From contig JANPGJ010000087.1 of the NCBI GenBank assembly GCA_031423955.1, positions 1-10,170 of the forward strand: a stretch of 10,170 bases of DNA, read 5' to 3'. Positions within the stretch are counted from its first letter, which is position 1. The number at the start of each line of letters is the position of its first letter. This DNA comes from JAEUOS01 sp031423955. Its GTDB lineage: Bacteria > Pseudomonadota > Gammaproteobacteria > Burkholderiales > JAEUOS01. Shown here one piece after another: positions 1 through 6,646 of the stretch. Under the pieces are notes generated by a model that had not been told where the DNA came from, searched no databases, and saw nothing but the letters and a program-made list of their open reading frames with translations. The position numbers and the translations under genes were made by a program.

Positions 1-2744
1 GGCGGCTCGTTTCCCGTACAGATGGGCTTGATGTAGAGAAGCCAGCCGTCGTCCTTCCTTTCGTTGCCATCGACGGCGGAGTAGCGGATGCGCGCCATCG
101 CACAGCGCTTTTTCTGTTCGCGCAGTGGCCGCATCAGGCCCTCATCGAACTCGATCGGAATGCCGTGATCAATACGGATCTTGCGCACCGCATTGCCCAG
201 ATCGTCGTACGAAAATTCCGCGTCGCATCCGGCATCGAGTACAAGGATGAAGCGGCAGCGGCGCAGCACCATCTCGTAGAGGCCAAGATTTTCGAAATGG
301 CCGCCGTCGGACAGATAAACGTAGGGATGCTGGTTCGAAGTCAGTCCGAATGCCTCGCTGACCAGCGAGCGAATCGCCGACCTTGGACCGGCCAGCTTCC
401 ATGTGTCGCGGCCGGCGGCGCCGGGATTGCCAAGCCAGGCCCCGAGCCGGGCGTTGAGCAGGGTCATGATGAATCCAACCACCGACGACGAGTGATAGCC
501 CATGCTCGGGCTTGCCGCGGCGCCCGAGATCGCTATCGCGGTGCCCAGACTGATGCCGTTGCCCTGATCCGCCACCGCGGCGCCCAGGCTGATGCCCTTG
601 CTCGCCGCCGCGGTGCCCAGACTGATGCCTTTGACGCCGCCGTAGTCCGCGGAGGGCCGATAGCCGACTTTCGAACTGCTGCCGCAATGCAGTGGGCTGA
701 TGGTGAACGATTGCGCCTTGCGCTGTTGCCAGGCAAGGCGGTTCGCCGCGACCAGGTTGAGCGTGACGTTGACCACATGAAAGGGCTTTCGCAACAGTTC
801 GTGCATGGCGATGTCATCGTCTTTTGCGAAGCCGGTGAAGACGTTCGCCTTGCTCCGGACATTGGAGGCGCCCAGATACGCCCGCACCAGCCGGTCGCGA
901 TACATGCCGTGCAGCGAAAACGTGTTGACACTGATGAACAAGCCCATGAACCAACCCAGGAAGAACAGCACCGCGGTAAGCGCGAGCGCCAGTCCGAAAT
1001 GGGTGCGTTCCAGAACGAGTTCATGTTCATGCCATTGCACCGGGCTGGTTTTACTGGCGGCGACCGGTTTGCGTACTTCATACCACCGCAGATCCGCAGG
1101 GTCGGCGTGGCTCACGTTCTTGGTTGCGCCGATAGCCACTTCCGGCGTTGACTGCACGGATGTCAGCAGCACGTTGCTGGCGATTGACAGCGCGATGGCC
1201 AGAATCACCAGGAAAACCGCAGGTGCGGCCTTGATGACAATCGCCGCGATGGCCTGCCCAATACCGGGTTTTGCCGCACCCCCCGCCGACCTTGCCGCCA
1301 CCGACGACGCGCCGAACGTGCTGATCCACCCGCTGAGCGCGCCCAGAGCGGCGAGCGCATGGGGCACGCCGGTGTTCCAGTCGATCGCCAGCAGCCATGC
1401 GGGCGCGACCAGGACAGCACCGCAAACCACGGTCCAGACGGCGCAGAACATCATCATGATGCCGTTGCTGCGTGACATCCATTCGCGGTCTTCGTCAGCC
1501 AGTATGCGGCTGCTCATGCCGACGAAGAGAACAATCCCGGTCAGTACGCTCAAGACCATCAAGGGCGGAGTAAGGGTGACGTAGACCGACCAGGAAGGCG
1601 CCGCAGCGGGGTCCGGGCTGCCGACCAGATAGTTCACCGTCACCCATGATGCGGCGCCGGTGCCGATGGTGATCACCGCGAAGGCAGCGAGCAGCGGCAC
1701 GGCGAGGCGCAGACGCTTTTGCAACGGATGATGGCTGAAAAACAGAAACCAGATCCAGGCCGGTACGCAGGCGAACAACCTGCCCAGAATCTCATGCCAG
1801 AGGCTGCTTGTGCCCTGGTAATGGCTGCCGAGGTAGTAGAACGCGCTGTACATCATGTAGGCAAACACCGAGCCGATCAGCGGTACCAGCACCATCCATA
1901 CGTAGTCGCCGTGCGAATGGCCCTTGAGCCTGTCGTCCGCCGCGACTTCACTTGAGTCGCGGCCGCTGATTCCCGGCAGATAGCGCAGCAGATTGAGCAG
2001 CGCAAAGGTGAAAAGCAGTACGCTGACCAAGCCGATCCAGTCTGTGTGCCAGGGCGCGAGGTGTTCGTCGAGCGCGGGGGCCGCATAGTTGGCGTCCGGG
2101 CCGTTGGGGAAGATGATGCGGCTGAACAGCACCTCCGGAAGCACCACGACGGACATGATGAGGCGCGGCACCATCAAGGCGGCCATCAGAAGCGGGATCA
2201 GCACCATCCAGTTGAGCATCATGTTGCGCACGATGGTGGCGGCCAGGGTCCAGGTATCGGCCGACATCGCCCCCTGCTTTGGTGTCAGGTAGCTGTTGTA
2301 GTCGCGCAGGTGCTGGATCGGGTCGATCGGCGGCGCTTCGCCGGCCACAGGCAATTCGTGAGTTGCGGCTGCCGGCTGCGGGCGCTTCACACCCGGCTTC
2401 AGCCGTTCGACCACCGCAGCGAGACCACCTTTGCGCTTCGACCATGCGGAGAGCCAGCCGCCGATGTAGCCGCCGCCGGACACAGTCGAAAGGTAGTCGA
2501 ACTTGTCGAGCAACCCGCGGCCGGCCAGACCCTGGATGACGCCCAGGCCAAAGGTGGCGCTGCGGATGCCGCCACCGGAGATGCACAGTGCGGAAAACGG
2601 TTCGGCCTGGCGGTGAACCTGGTCGAACAGTTCCTTCTCGTTGGCGGCCGTATAGTCGGTCGTCGGCCGCAACGCCTTGAATTCCTCCTTGAGCGCGTCG
2701 ACCATGCCCAGCGGGCCCTGATCAACTGCCGGGTTCGTGCTCAT
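1..2744 (-). CDS. Membrane-embedded patatin-like phospholipase (C-terminus beyond the window)
   Basis: Serine acyl hydrolase of the patatin family, probably acting on membrane lipids from the cytoplasmic face. The minus frame is open from ATG 2744-2742 to the left edge: 914 codons and no stop. A GAGGAA ribosome site (2751-2756) lies 6 bases before the ATG. Visible elements in order: oxyanion-hole motif GGGIRS (residues 57-62); nucleophile elbow STVSGGGYIG with Ser89; about nine hydrophobic segments (roughly 176-207, 236-255, 281-304, 319-335, 347-371, 389-410, 428-454, 497-530, 584-606); a GISLGT/A triple repeat (706-735) running into AISGAAASPSMGYHSS; and the catalytic DGG motif with Asp813 in YLSDGGHFENLGLYE. 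Both dyad residues are present, so the enzyme looks active. The membrane block sits between the two halves of the active site, unlike short soluble patatins but like a known class of large bacterial patatin-like proteins. It is divergent from the cyclase gene. The exact lipid substrate cannot be read from the sequence. Confidence 0.93.
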   Translation of the reverse strand, partial: MSTNPAVDQGPLGMVDALKEEFKALRPTTDYTAANEKELFDQVHRQAEPFSALCISGGGIRSATFGLGVIQGLAGRGLLDKFDYLSTVSGGGYIGGWLSAWSKRKGGLAAVVERLKPGVKRPQPAAATHELPVAGEAPPIDPIQHLRDYNSYLTPKQGAMSADTWTLAATIVRNMMLNWMVLIPLLMAALMVPRLIMSVVVLPEVLFSRIIFPNGPDANYAAPALDEHLAPWHTDWIGLVSVLLFTFALLNLLRYLPGISGRDSSEVAADDRLKGHSHGDYVWMVLVPLIGSVFAYMMYSAFYYLGSHYQGTSSLWHEILGRLFACVPAWIWFLFFSHHPLQKRLRLAVPLLAAFAVITIGTGAASWVTVNYLVGSPDPAAAPSWSVYVTLTPPLMVLSVLTGIVLFVGMSSRILADEDREWMSRSNGIMMMFCAVWTVVCGAVLVAPAWLLAIDWNTGVPHALAALGALSGWISTFGASSVAARSAGGAAKPGIGQAIAAIVIKAAPAVFLVILAIALSIASNVLLTSVQSTPEVAIGATKNVSHADPADLRWYEVRKPVAASKTSPVQWHEHELVLERTHFGLALALTAVLFFLGWFMGLFISVNTFSLHGMYRDRLVRAYLGASNVRSKANVFTGFAKDDDIAMHELLRKPFHVVNVTLNLVAANRLAWQQRKAQSFTISPLHCGSSSKVGYRPSADYGGVKGISLGTAAASKGISLGAAVADQGNGISLGTAIAISGAAASPSMGYHSSSVVGFIMTLLNARLGAWLGNPGAAGRDTWKLAGPRSAIRSLVSEAFGLTSNQHPYVYLSDGGHFENLGLYEMVLRRCRFILVLDAGCDAEFSYDDLGNAVRKIRIDHGIPIEFDEGLMRPLREQKKRCAMARIRYSAVDGNERKDDGWLLYIKPICTGNEP
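540..629 (-). repeat. In-frame triple GISLGT/A repeat inside the patatin gene
   Basis: Three near-identical 18-bp units lie at 540-557, 579-596 and 612-629, spaced 39 and 33 bp apart. The outer two are identical to each other and the middle one differs at two bases. On the minus strand they encode GISLGT (residues 706-711), GISLGA (717-722) and GISLGT (730-735). The last copy flows directly into AIAISGAAAS, which I recall as a conserved element of large patatin-like proteins. The first two copies therefore look like in-frame duplications of the beginning of that element. Confidence 0.85.
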
Positions 2745-2762
2745 GTTGGTTTCCTCGCTAGG

Positions 2763-2778
2763 CGGCCCTGAAGGGCCG
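2763..2778 (-). promoter_or_regulatory. GC-rich inverted repeat just upstream of the patatin ribosome site
   Basis: CGGCCCT-GA-AGGGCCG is a perfect 7-bp inverted repeat with a 2-base centre. As RNA it would fold as a 6-bp GC stem with a tetraloop. It ends 6 bases before the GAGGAA ribosome site of the patatin gene, so it lies in the leader of any longer transcript. It could be a protein operator or a leader hairpin affecting translation. No partner is known. Confidence 0.4.
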
Positions 2779-2823
2779 TGTTGCATTGTTTGGCCAATTT
2801 TCGACCTGTTCACAAACGGCGCA

Positions 2824-2845
2824 ATTGCATCGCGCGCGATCACAT
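2824..2845. promoter_or_regulatory. Imperfect 22-bp dyad with a CRP-like half-site (candidate)
   Basis: A perfect 12-bp palindrome ATCGCGCGCGAT (2829-2840) sits at the centre of a 22-bp sequence in which 8 of 11 half-positions are symmetric. The right arm reads GATCACAT, matching the classic CRP half-site, while the left arm ATTGCATC is degenerate. It lies about 80-100 bases upstream of the patatin start and next to a nucleotide cyclase gene. GC-rich genomes produce CG palindromes readily, so this is only a candidate. Confidence 0.25.
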
Positions 2846-2969
2846 CGGGACCCGGATTCAAGAGCCTTGATGGTCACGACCCGGCGTGGCACCGTGGCGC
2901 GAGTGTAGCCGTTCCGTCCGACCCGCCCGATCGCCTGCAGGGCGTGGCAACGCGGCATCGCGGAAGCGC

Positions 2970-3080
2970 AGGTCAGACTTGGCCGGCCAGATTGAGATCG
3001 CGTTTGTCGCCCAGCAGTCGCTGCGTGCGGCCATGGGCGATGCTTCGCGCGTGCGCGGCTTGTTGCATGCGGTCAATTGA
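2970..3080 (+). pseudogene. Decayed copy of the cyclase N-terminal module
   Basis: The plus frame reads SDLAGQI, then EIAFVAQQSLRAAMGDA, and stops at TGA 3078-3080. This matches the start of the downstream cyclase (SDPNEQI, a 3-residue gap, then EAAIVAQESVRAVLGDA). Over 42 bases (3002-3043 against 3242-3283) 33 are identical, and the offset is exactly 240 bp, so both are in the same frame. The position matching the cyclase ATG is AGG (2970-2972), as if the start codon had been lost. After MGDA the similarity ends. In-frame stops at 3078 and again near 3159 prevent read-through into the intact gene. I read it as the remnant of a tandem duplication or of a lost paralogue. An alternative is a short expressed peptide starting at GTG 2886, which has no convincing ribosome site. 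Confidence 0.6.
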
Positions 3081-3161
3081 GCAGGGTGCGCGCTGCAACG
3101 ATCGTGGCGTCGCCGGCGCGCCTGGTTGTCACGGGTCACCGTGCTCCCGGCGGCCTCGTTT

Positions 3162-3169
3162 TAGGCTAC
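3162..3169 (+). promoter_or_regulatory. TAGGCTAC box upstream of the cyclase
   Basis: TTAGGCTACA lies 31 bases before the cyclase ATG and is -10-like in position. No good -35 lies at the expected distance. The same octamer recurs at 8694-8701 upstream of the catalase-like gene, the only other plus-strand gene here with a clear upstream region. Confidence 0.25.
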
Positions 3170-3200
3170 AGTCCGTGCCAATTCAGCACAATGGAAGCGT

Positions 3201-6200
3201 ATGTCCGACCCGAATGAACAAATAAGCCGGCTGGAGGCGGCGATTGTCGCGCAGGAGTCGGTGCGCGCGGTGCTGGGCGACGCGATGGTCGATTCGGTGA
3301 TCACGACCCTGCGCGACAAGATCGCGGCCCTGCGGACGCAGCCGGCCGCAGCCGCGATCGAACCTGCTGCCGAAGTCTCGACCTCGACCGAGCGGCTGAC
3401 GCGATTCATGCCGCAGACCCTGGCGGAGAAGGCGCGCGCCGCGGCGCGCCGCAGCGAAGGCGAACGCAAGCAGGTGACCATCCTGTACGCCGACCTGTCC
3501 GGGTTCACCGCACTGGGCGAGCGGGTCGATGCGGAAACCGTACGCGCGTTCCAGAACGACCTGTTCGCCGAAATGGCGGGCGTGGTCTACCAGTACGAAG
3601 GCTTTGTCGAGAAGTTCGTGGGCGACGCCGTGATGTCGATCTTCGGCGCGCCGATCGCCCATGAAGACGACCCCGATCGCGCGCTGCGCGCCGCGCTCGC
3701 GATGCGCTCGCGCATGGAGCAGATCAACGCGCGCTGGGCCGAGCGCCTGGGCCAGGGGCTGTCGCTGCATATCGGGGTCAACACCGGCACGGTGGTCACC
3801 GGCGATCTGGCTGGCGCCTACGCGGTCACCGGCGACACCGTCAACACCACCGCGCGCCTGCAGGCCGCGGCCGCGCCCGACCAGATTCTGGTGAGTCGCG
3901 ACACCTATCGCCTGACGCGCGAAGCGTTTTCCTATACCGAGCTCGAGCCGATCACCGTCAGGGGCAAGAAGGAGCCGCTGGCGGTCTATGAATTGCAGCG
4001 CGCAAAGCTGCTGCCGGAAAAATCGCGCGGACTTTCCGATCTCGGCTCTGCGTTTGCCGGGCGTGAGGAAGAACTGAAGGCGCTGCTCGAAGTCGGGGCC
4101 GCACTTGAGGCCGGCCGCGGGCGGATTGTCAGCATCAATGGCGAAGCGGGGATCGGCAAGTCGCGCCTGCTCGCGGAGTGGCGCAAGTCGCTCGACAGGA
4201 ACATCCGGCTGGTCGAGGGGCGTGCCTTCGCGCACACCACCTCGCTCGCCTACGGCCCGTTCATCGACATGCTGCGGCGTTTCGCGCACATCAGCGACGA
4301 CGACACCGAGGCGGCGGCGCGGGCCCGGCTCGATGCGGCGATCGACCAGCTGTTGCCGGAGGCGGGCGAGGCGCGTGCGGTGTTCGCCAGTCTCCTGGGC
4401 ATGCACCTGAGCGCCGGCGACGACGAAGCACTGGCCGCGTTTCCGGCAGAAGTATTGCGCGGCCGGATTCATGCGCTGATCAAGATCATCTTCAAGCGGC
4501 TCGCGCGCGAGCGCCCGACCATGCTGATCATCGAAGACCTGCATTGGGCCGATGCCGCGTCGCTGGAGCTGATCGAAGCGATGCTGCCGATGGCCGGCCG
4601 GATGCCGCTGGCGTTCGTCGGCATGCGGCGCTCAAAGGCGGATGAACCGGCGGGCAAAACCAGGCTGCGCACCGCGATCGAGGAGAAATATTCGCACCTG
4701 CTTCTCGATGTGCCGCTGACGCGCCTGAGCGAAGCCTCCTGCATGCGCATGATCGAGCAACTGTTGTCCACCGCCGCGGTCCCCGCGGTGCTCAAGGACA
4801 TCATCCTGCGCAAGGCGGAGGGCAATCCCTTCTTCGTTGAAGAGGTGATCCGCGTGCTGATCGAGCGCGGCGCATTGATCCGCACCGGGTCCGGCTGGGT
4901 GGCCACGCCGCTGTGCGAAACGGTGAGCGTGCCCGATACCGTGCAGGGCGTGCTGATGGCGCGGCTGGATGCACTGCCCGACGAGACCAAATGGCTGGTG
5001 CAGCAGGCGGCGGTGATCGGCCGCATGTTCCTCTACCGCGTGCTGCTGCACATCGCCGAGAACAACCCCAGCGTTGAAGCCGACCTGACCCACCTGTCGC
5101 GCGAGGAGTTGATCCGCGAACGCCTGCTGCAGCCGGAAACCGAGTTCACCTTCAAGCACGCGCTGACCCAGGAAGTGGCGTATCAAAGCCTGCTTTCGCC
5201 GCGCCGCCGCGACCTGCATCGCAGGGTCGGGGAGGCGATGCTGTCGATCTTCTCCGGGCGCTTGGGCGAGGTGCAGGGGATCATCGGCGAGCATTTCTTC
5301 AAGAGCGAGTCATGGGAACAGGCGCTTGACCACCTGGTCAACGCCGGTGACGCGGCGGCGCGCTTCTTCGCCTTCGCCGAGGCCGGCTCCTATTTCTCGA
5401 AGGCGCTTACGGCGCTTTCGAACCTGCCTGCGAGCGTGGAGCAGCGCGAGCGGCAGGTAGACGTCACCTGGCGGCTGGCGAGCGTGTCTTTCGCGGTGAA
5501 CCCGGCGCGGACGCAGGAGCGCCTGAAAGAGGCTGAATCGATCGCCCGGCAACTGCTGGAAGCCGACAGCGCCACGGCCAATCGCCTGCGCCTGACGCGC
5601 GTGCAGTACTGGCTCGGGCGCATCCATTTCATGCGCGGTGAACACAAGGACGCGATCGGCTACTTCAGGCAGGTGCTGGCGGTGGCGCAGGAAATCGGCG
5701 ACGCTGACTTGATGGCCCTGCCGTCGAGCGTGATCGGGCGCGCGCTGTCGATGCAGGGGCGCTGGGGCCAGGCCCAGCCACTGCTGGCACAGGCGGTCGC
5801 GCCCCTGCAAAAACTGGCCAACTGGTATGACTGGGTCGCAACGGTTGAATTCCTTGCGGCGGCGCGCGCGATTCGCGGCGACTATGCGCAGGGCATCGCC
5901 GAGGCGCAGGCCGGCCTGGCACGCGCCAGCAACCTGCACAGCGCCACCGCGGTCAGCGTGGCGCATTGCCTGCATGCGGCCATCTTCATCGCCAGCGGCG
6001 ACGCACAGAGAATGCTCGAAGCCAGCGATGCCGTGGTGGAGGTCTCCGAAAGTGCCGGTGAACGGCTGTGGACCAGCCTGGGCTACGGCTTCAAGGCCTG
6101 GGCCGAGAGTCGCCTGGGCGAGCACGCAGCGGCGGCGGCCAGCATGGCAAAAGGCAAGGCCATCATTGCAGGCCTGGGTGGCCAGGTGGTCGCGGCCGAC

Positions 6201-6599
6201 TGGCTGGCCGCCGCCGAAGCGGAAATGGCCCTGAATGCGGGTCAGGTTGAAGAGGCCTTGCGACTGGCGCCGATCGCGGTGGCGTTCGCCAAGAACGTCG
6301 GCGGCATCTATGGCGTGGCGCTGGCCGAGCGAACCTGGGCGCAGGCACTGACGCGGCTGGAACCGCCCTTGTGGGACGAGGCGCAGACCCATCTGGAGGA
6401 GGGCATGCGCTTGTTCGAGGAGGGCGACTCGCGGCTGGAAGTGGCGCGCACCCATTGCGTGTTCGGCGACCTCGGCCGCGCGCGTGGCGACTCTTCCGGT
6501 GCCGCAATGCACTACCAGAAAGCCCTCGCGCAGTTCGAATTGTCCGGGCTTACGGGCGACGCTGCGCGTGTGCGCGAATTGCTGCAGGTCGCGGCCTGA
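3201..6599 (+). CDS. Class III nucleotide cyclase fused to STAND-type ATPase and TPR-like tail
   Basis: Large (1132 residues) soluble signalling protein, predicted to make cAMP or a related cyclic nucleotide. Residues 1-45 form a helical module (LEAAIVAQESVRAVLGDAMV). The cyclase domain spans about 86-264. Metal-binding Asp98 is in LYADLSGFTAL, base-selecting Lys138 and second metal Asp142 are in EKFVGDAVMSIFG, and Asn215 and Arg219 are in GDTVNTTARL. An ATPase domain follows: GREEEL at 287, Walker A GEAGIGKS at 314-321, and Walker B MLIIEDLHWADAAS from 441. From about 690 to the end the protein is Ala/Leu-rich and helical in the style of TPR repeats, with no transmembrane segments. GGAAG (3193-3197) lies only 3 bases from the ATG. 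At the second base-selecting site Ala208 (YAVTGD) replaces the usual Asp or Thr. By analogy with this architecture, the ATPase-TPR part should sense a ligand or partner and control the cyclase. It is divergent from the patatin and convergent with the peroxidase unit. Confidence 0.93.
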   Translation: MSDPNEQISRLEAAIVAQESVRAVLGDAMVDSVITTLRDKIAALRTQPAAAAIEPAAEVSTSTERLTRFMPQTLAEKARAAARRSEGERKQVTILYADLSGFTALGERVDAETVRAFQNDLFAEMAGVVYQYEGFVEKFVGDAVMSIFGAPIAHEDDPDRALRAALAMRSRMEQINARWAERLGQGLSLHIGVNTGTVVTGDLAGAYAVTGDTVNTTARLQAAAAPDQILVSRDTYRLTREAFSYTELEPITVRGKKEPLAVYELQRAKLLPEKSRGLSDLGSAFAGREEELKALLEVGAALEAGRGRIVSINGEAGIGKSRLLAEWRKSLDRNIRLVEGRAFAHTTSLAYGPFIDMLRRFAHISDDDTEAAARARLDAAIDQLLPEAGEARAVFASLLGMHLSAGDDEALAAFPAEVLRGRIHALIKIIFKRLARERPTMLIIEDLHWADAASLELIEAMLPMAGRMPLAFVGMRRSKADEPAGKTRLRTAIEEKYSHLLLDVPLTRLSEASCMRMIEQLLSTAAVPAVLKDIILRKAEGNPFFVEEVIRVLIERGALIRTGSGWVATPLCETVSVPDTVQGVLMARLDALPDETKWLVQQAAVIGRMFLYRVLLHIAENNPSVEADLTHLSREELIRERLLQPETEFTFKHALTQEVAYQSLLSPRRRDLHRRVGEAMLSIFSGRLGEVQGIIGEHFFKSESWEQALDHLVNAGDAAARFFAFAEAGSYFSKALTALSNLPASVEQRERQVDVTWRLASVSFAVNPARTQERLKEAESIARQLLEADSATANRLRLTRVQYWLGRIHFMRGEHKDAIGYFRQVLAVAQEIGDADLMALPSSVIGRALSMQGRWGQAQPLLAQAVAPLQKLANWYDWVATVEFLAAARAIRGDYAQGIAEAQAGLARASNLHSATAVSVAHCLHAAIFIASGDAQRMLEASDAVVEVSESAGERLWTSLGYGFKAWAESRLGEHAAAAASMAKGKAIIAGLGGQVVAADWLAAAEAEMALNAGQVEEALRLAPIAVAFAKNVGGIYGVALAERTWAQALTRLEPPLWDEAQTHLEEGMRLFEEGDSRLEVARTHCVFGDLGRARGDSSGAAMHYQKALAQFELSGLTGDAARVRELLQVAA

Positions 6600-6615
6600 G
6601 CCCCGGCGCGGCTTG

Positions 6616-6640
6616 GCGTCAGCGGCAATGCCGCTGACGC
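6616..6640. terminator. Perfect 11-bp hairpin between convergent genes, probable bidirectional terminator
   Basis: GCGTCAGCGGC, loop AAT, GCCGCTGACGC: an uninterrupted 11-bp stem with a 3-base loop. It lies 16 bases after the cyclase stop and 6 bases past the peroxidase stop on the other strand. No U-tract follows on either strand, so it is not a textbook intrinsic terminator. Its position between two convergent gene ends makes termination or 3'-end protection the likely role. Confidence 0.65.
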
Positions 6641-6646
6641 AGTGCG

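Larger units (their letters stand above)
2745..3200. other. Divergent intergenic region, patatin / cyclase
   Basis: About 456 bases lie between the two divergent starts. They hold the patatin ribosome site (2751-2756), a GC hairpin (2763-2778), a 22-bp imperfect dyad (2824-2845) and a decayed copy of the cyclase N-terminus (2970-3080). On the minus strand TTGCGC and AAAATT spaced by 17 bases could serve the patatin gene, but they match consensus weakly. On the plus strand TAGGCTAC (3162-3169), 31 bases before the cyclase ATG, is the only -10-like sequence I see. Short open frames in this region, on either strand, have no recognisable protein character apart from the cyclase remnant. Confidence 0.6.

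Noticed and set aside
165..1151. Plus-strand open frame of 328 codons opposite the patatin
   Set aside because: It is the exact codon-register mirror of the patatin frame, which contains the catalytic Asp motif and membrane segments.
2858..3139. Minus-strand 93-codon open frame in the intergenic region
   Set aside because: It is Arg-rich, resembles no protein family, has no good ribosome site, and is opposite the cyclase-module remnant.
3191..3217. Eight-codon upstream reading frame overlapping the cyclase start
   Set aside because: The ATG at 3191 reads MEAYVRPE then stops just after the cyclase start. It contains the ribosome-site bases of the cyclase and has no site of its own, so chance is the simplest explanation.
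3183..4544. Long minus-strand open frame (453 codons) opposite the cyclase
   Set aside because: It lies wholly opposite well-supported cyclase and ATPase motifs. GC-rich codon use keeps the opposite strand open, and its translation is Arg/His/Gly-rich without recognisable motifs.
5310..6512. Minus-strand open frame of 400 codons opposite the TPR tail
   Set aside because: Same reason: it mirrors the coding strand's third-position GC bias and shows no domain or convincing ribosome site.
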